64,000 nt of DNA from Symsagittifera roscoffensis (Eukaryota > Xenacoelomorpha > Acoela > Convolutidae), in contig NC_087063.1 in assembly GCF_963678635.1 (NCBI RefSeq), positions 48,435,220 through 48,499,219 on the forward strand. Direction: 5' to 3'. Of this stretch, positions 62,824-64,000 are shown in pieces. Each line of letters begins with the position of its first letter. Positions within the stretch are counted from its first letter, which is position 1. The position numbers and the translations under genes were made by a program. Under the pieces are notes generated by a model. The model was given only the letters and a program-made list of their open reading frames with translations. It did no database searches and had not been told where the DNA came from.

Positions 62824-63915
62824 ATGAGTAGCACAGCATCTAATCATAGCTTTCATTCAAACGAGAAGTACACTGATAAGGAGCTCTTCAAGAGCATTGA
62901 TCTTAAGTTTTTCGAGAACGAAAACAACCTTGATTCGCCTGAAACTGAACAACTCAACGAAACCTTTACTAAATCTTCCCGACCAGTAGAGGCTGCAGAA
63001 TTTAGAGAAAGCGCCAATTATGAAGACGATTTTCTGACTGATGAAGACGATGGAAGCGGCGATGACGAAAGTTTTCTAAGATCCTCTGGAAGTTCTGAGT
63101 TTGCAGAGGACGAAGATAACTTAGATTCATCACTGCGTATTTCCGGAATCAGACTTCGGTCCGCGAGAAGCGAAGATGAGGGAAAGTTGACTGACGTTTC
63201 GCCTCTCGCTTCAGATGATGAAACAGTTACTGAAGATTCCTCTTCGTACGCAAAACAGCAGAATTGTCCACCTTTATTTCCAAAGAACTTGAGACCAACG
63301 AAGAAAACTAAAAATGTTGTTGCCACTAATCCGAGACCAAAATCTAGCATCTCAAACACGAACCGAAGCAGCATCCCGTCATCGACTAGACTTCTGAATC
63401 CTAATAATGACGCAACTGATATTTCGAAGATTCTCGAACATGTCTTGGCACTGGACAACGATGACACTGAAAGCAACTGTTTCAGCTCAGTTAGCAGAAA
63501 TATGCGACCGAGAAGTAAGCCGAAAAAGAACTTGAGTGTATCCGCGTTTAGGGCCAGAGAGATCGATCGCGAGAATGAGCGATTGTTGGGCAAGCTTAAG
63601 AAACCCCATCGCAAACCGCTATATCCAGGGGCACAAAATAAACCTCCTCAGAAACGATGCCATAGTGCAGGAATTAACCGAACAAAACAGTTTGAGCACA
63701 TTGACGAGGAGAATAGCAAACTTTTGAGTCGTTTAGAGCAAGTTAAGGGTTCGAAATTTTTGGCTCGAGAGACTCTTGACCAGGAGCATCGAGATTTTGT
63801 GAAGTATGCGTTGAACTGTTCTAAGTCGAAGAGCATCGCGGGAATAACAGATTATCCGAGTTCACCCAGCCACCGTCCTATGAGCGGAATAAAAACTCTT
63901 GGTGCCTGGGATTAA
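62824..63915 (+). CDS. CFAP97-like: CFAP97/Hemingway-domain protein (363 aa), single coding exon
   Basis: I take the ATG at 62824 (MSSTASNHSF). The frame is open a little further upstream, but only from a GTG, across the acceptor-like AG. Residues 1-235 are Ser/Asp/Glu-rich and probably disordered. Residues about 240-310 carry the family signature: REIDRENERLLGKL, then CHSAGINRTKQFEHIDEEN and SKLLSRLEQVKG. The Hmw/CFAP97 family is linked to cilia and sperm flagella in animals. Specific function here is inferred only from the domain. The coding sequence is complete to TAA, with an AT-rich 3' flank. It is the only clear host gene and lies about 200 bp from the transposon pile. Confidence 0.75.
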   Translation: MSSTASNHSFHSNEKYTDKELFKSIDLKFFENENNLDSPETEQLNETFTKSSRPVEAAEFRESANYEDDFLTDEDDGSGDDESFLRSSGSSEFAEDEDNLDSSLRISGIRLRSARSEDEGKLTDVSPLASDDETVTEDSSSYAKQQNCPPLFPKNLRPTKKTKNVVATNPRPKSSISNTNRSSIPSSTRLLNPNNDATDISKILEHVLALDNDDTESNCFSSVSRNMRPRSKPKKNLSVSAFRAREIDRENERLLGKLKKPHRKPLYPGAQNKPPQKRCHSAGINRTKQFEHIDEENSKLLSRLEQVKGSKFLARETLDQEHRDFVKYALNCSKSKSIAGITDYPSSPSHRPMSGIKTLGAWD

Positions 63916-64000
63916 AGATTATAAGTTATTGCTGAATGTATAAAATTTGTAAAAATGTATGTCATGTATAAAAGTAGACCTTTTATGAGAATCACTATAG
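63916..64000 (+). other. 3' flank of the CFAP97-like gene
   Basis: AT-rich. TATAAA-type hexamers (for example GTATAAAATT and GTATAAAAGT) might serve as weak poly(A) signals; no AATAAA is visible. Confidence 0.4.

Overview
This is a eukaryotic, almost certainly metazoan, window made mostly of nested transposable elements. The pointers are Ty3/gypsy-type and LINE-type reverse transcriptases, long terminal repeats, a pyrimidine-rich AG acceptor just before a gene, and one host gene whose C-terminal half looks like the CFAP97/Hemingway cilium domain. I cannot name the species. There are no bacterial features, and I saw no tRNA, rRNA or CRISPR. A 200-base N gap lies at 38673-38872.

The main content is three copies (A, B, C) of one family of giant LTR retrotransposons. 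Copy C (38873-61865, minus strand, about 23 kb) looks intact. Its LTRs of 919 and 920 bp differ at about two positions. A 2,935-codon fused Gag-Pol is followed by a second ORF (ORF2) of 2,959 codons. Gag-Pol has two CCHC knuckles, protease, RT, RNase H, a long acidic linker, integrase with a GPF/Y module, and a C-terminal macro-domain-like module. ORF2 has a coiled coil, an SGNH (GDSL) hydrolase domain, a second degenerate SGNH-like domain and about 1,900 residues I cannot assign. Copy A (1-9555, plus) is the 3' part of a decayed element. Copy B (11591-33982, plus) is nearly full length but carries deletions, frameshifts and stops.

Layout: 1-9555 copy A (ORF2 pseudogene, 3' UTR, LTR); 9556-10302 non-coding; 10303-11590 the 3' half of a LINE-type retrotransposon (minus); 11591-33982 copy B; 31827-38672 a tandem array of 3,073-bp internally deleted mini-elements that share LTRs with B; gap; 38873-61865 copy C; 61866-62351 an LTR stub (D); 62352-about 62620 the upstream part of a LINE-type RT; 62824-63915 the CFAP97-like gene. 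The two LINE pieces meet in frame with a shared GGC, so the roughly 50.8 kb between them appears to have inserted into a single LINE copy, in several nested steps.

Shared signals tie the copies together. They have the same primer-binding site (TGGCGCTCCTGGGTG, 11-12 nt after the LTR), the same polypurine tract (TCCGGGGA(G/A)TA, directly before the LTR), and palindromes in the LTR. An AG splice acceptor lies before ORF2 in both B and C, which suggests ORF2 is made from a spliced, env-position mRNA. Copies of the polypurine-tract motif also recur inside pol in two different reading frames.
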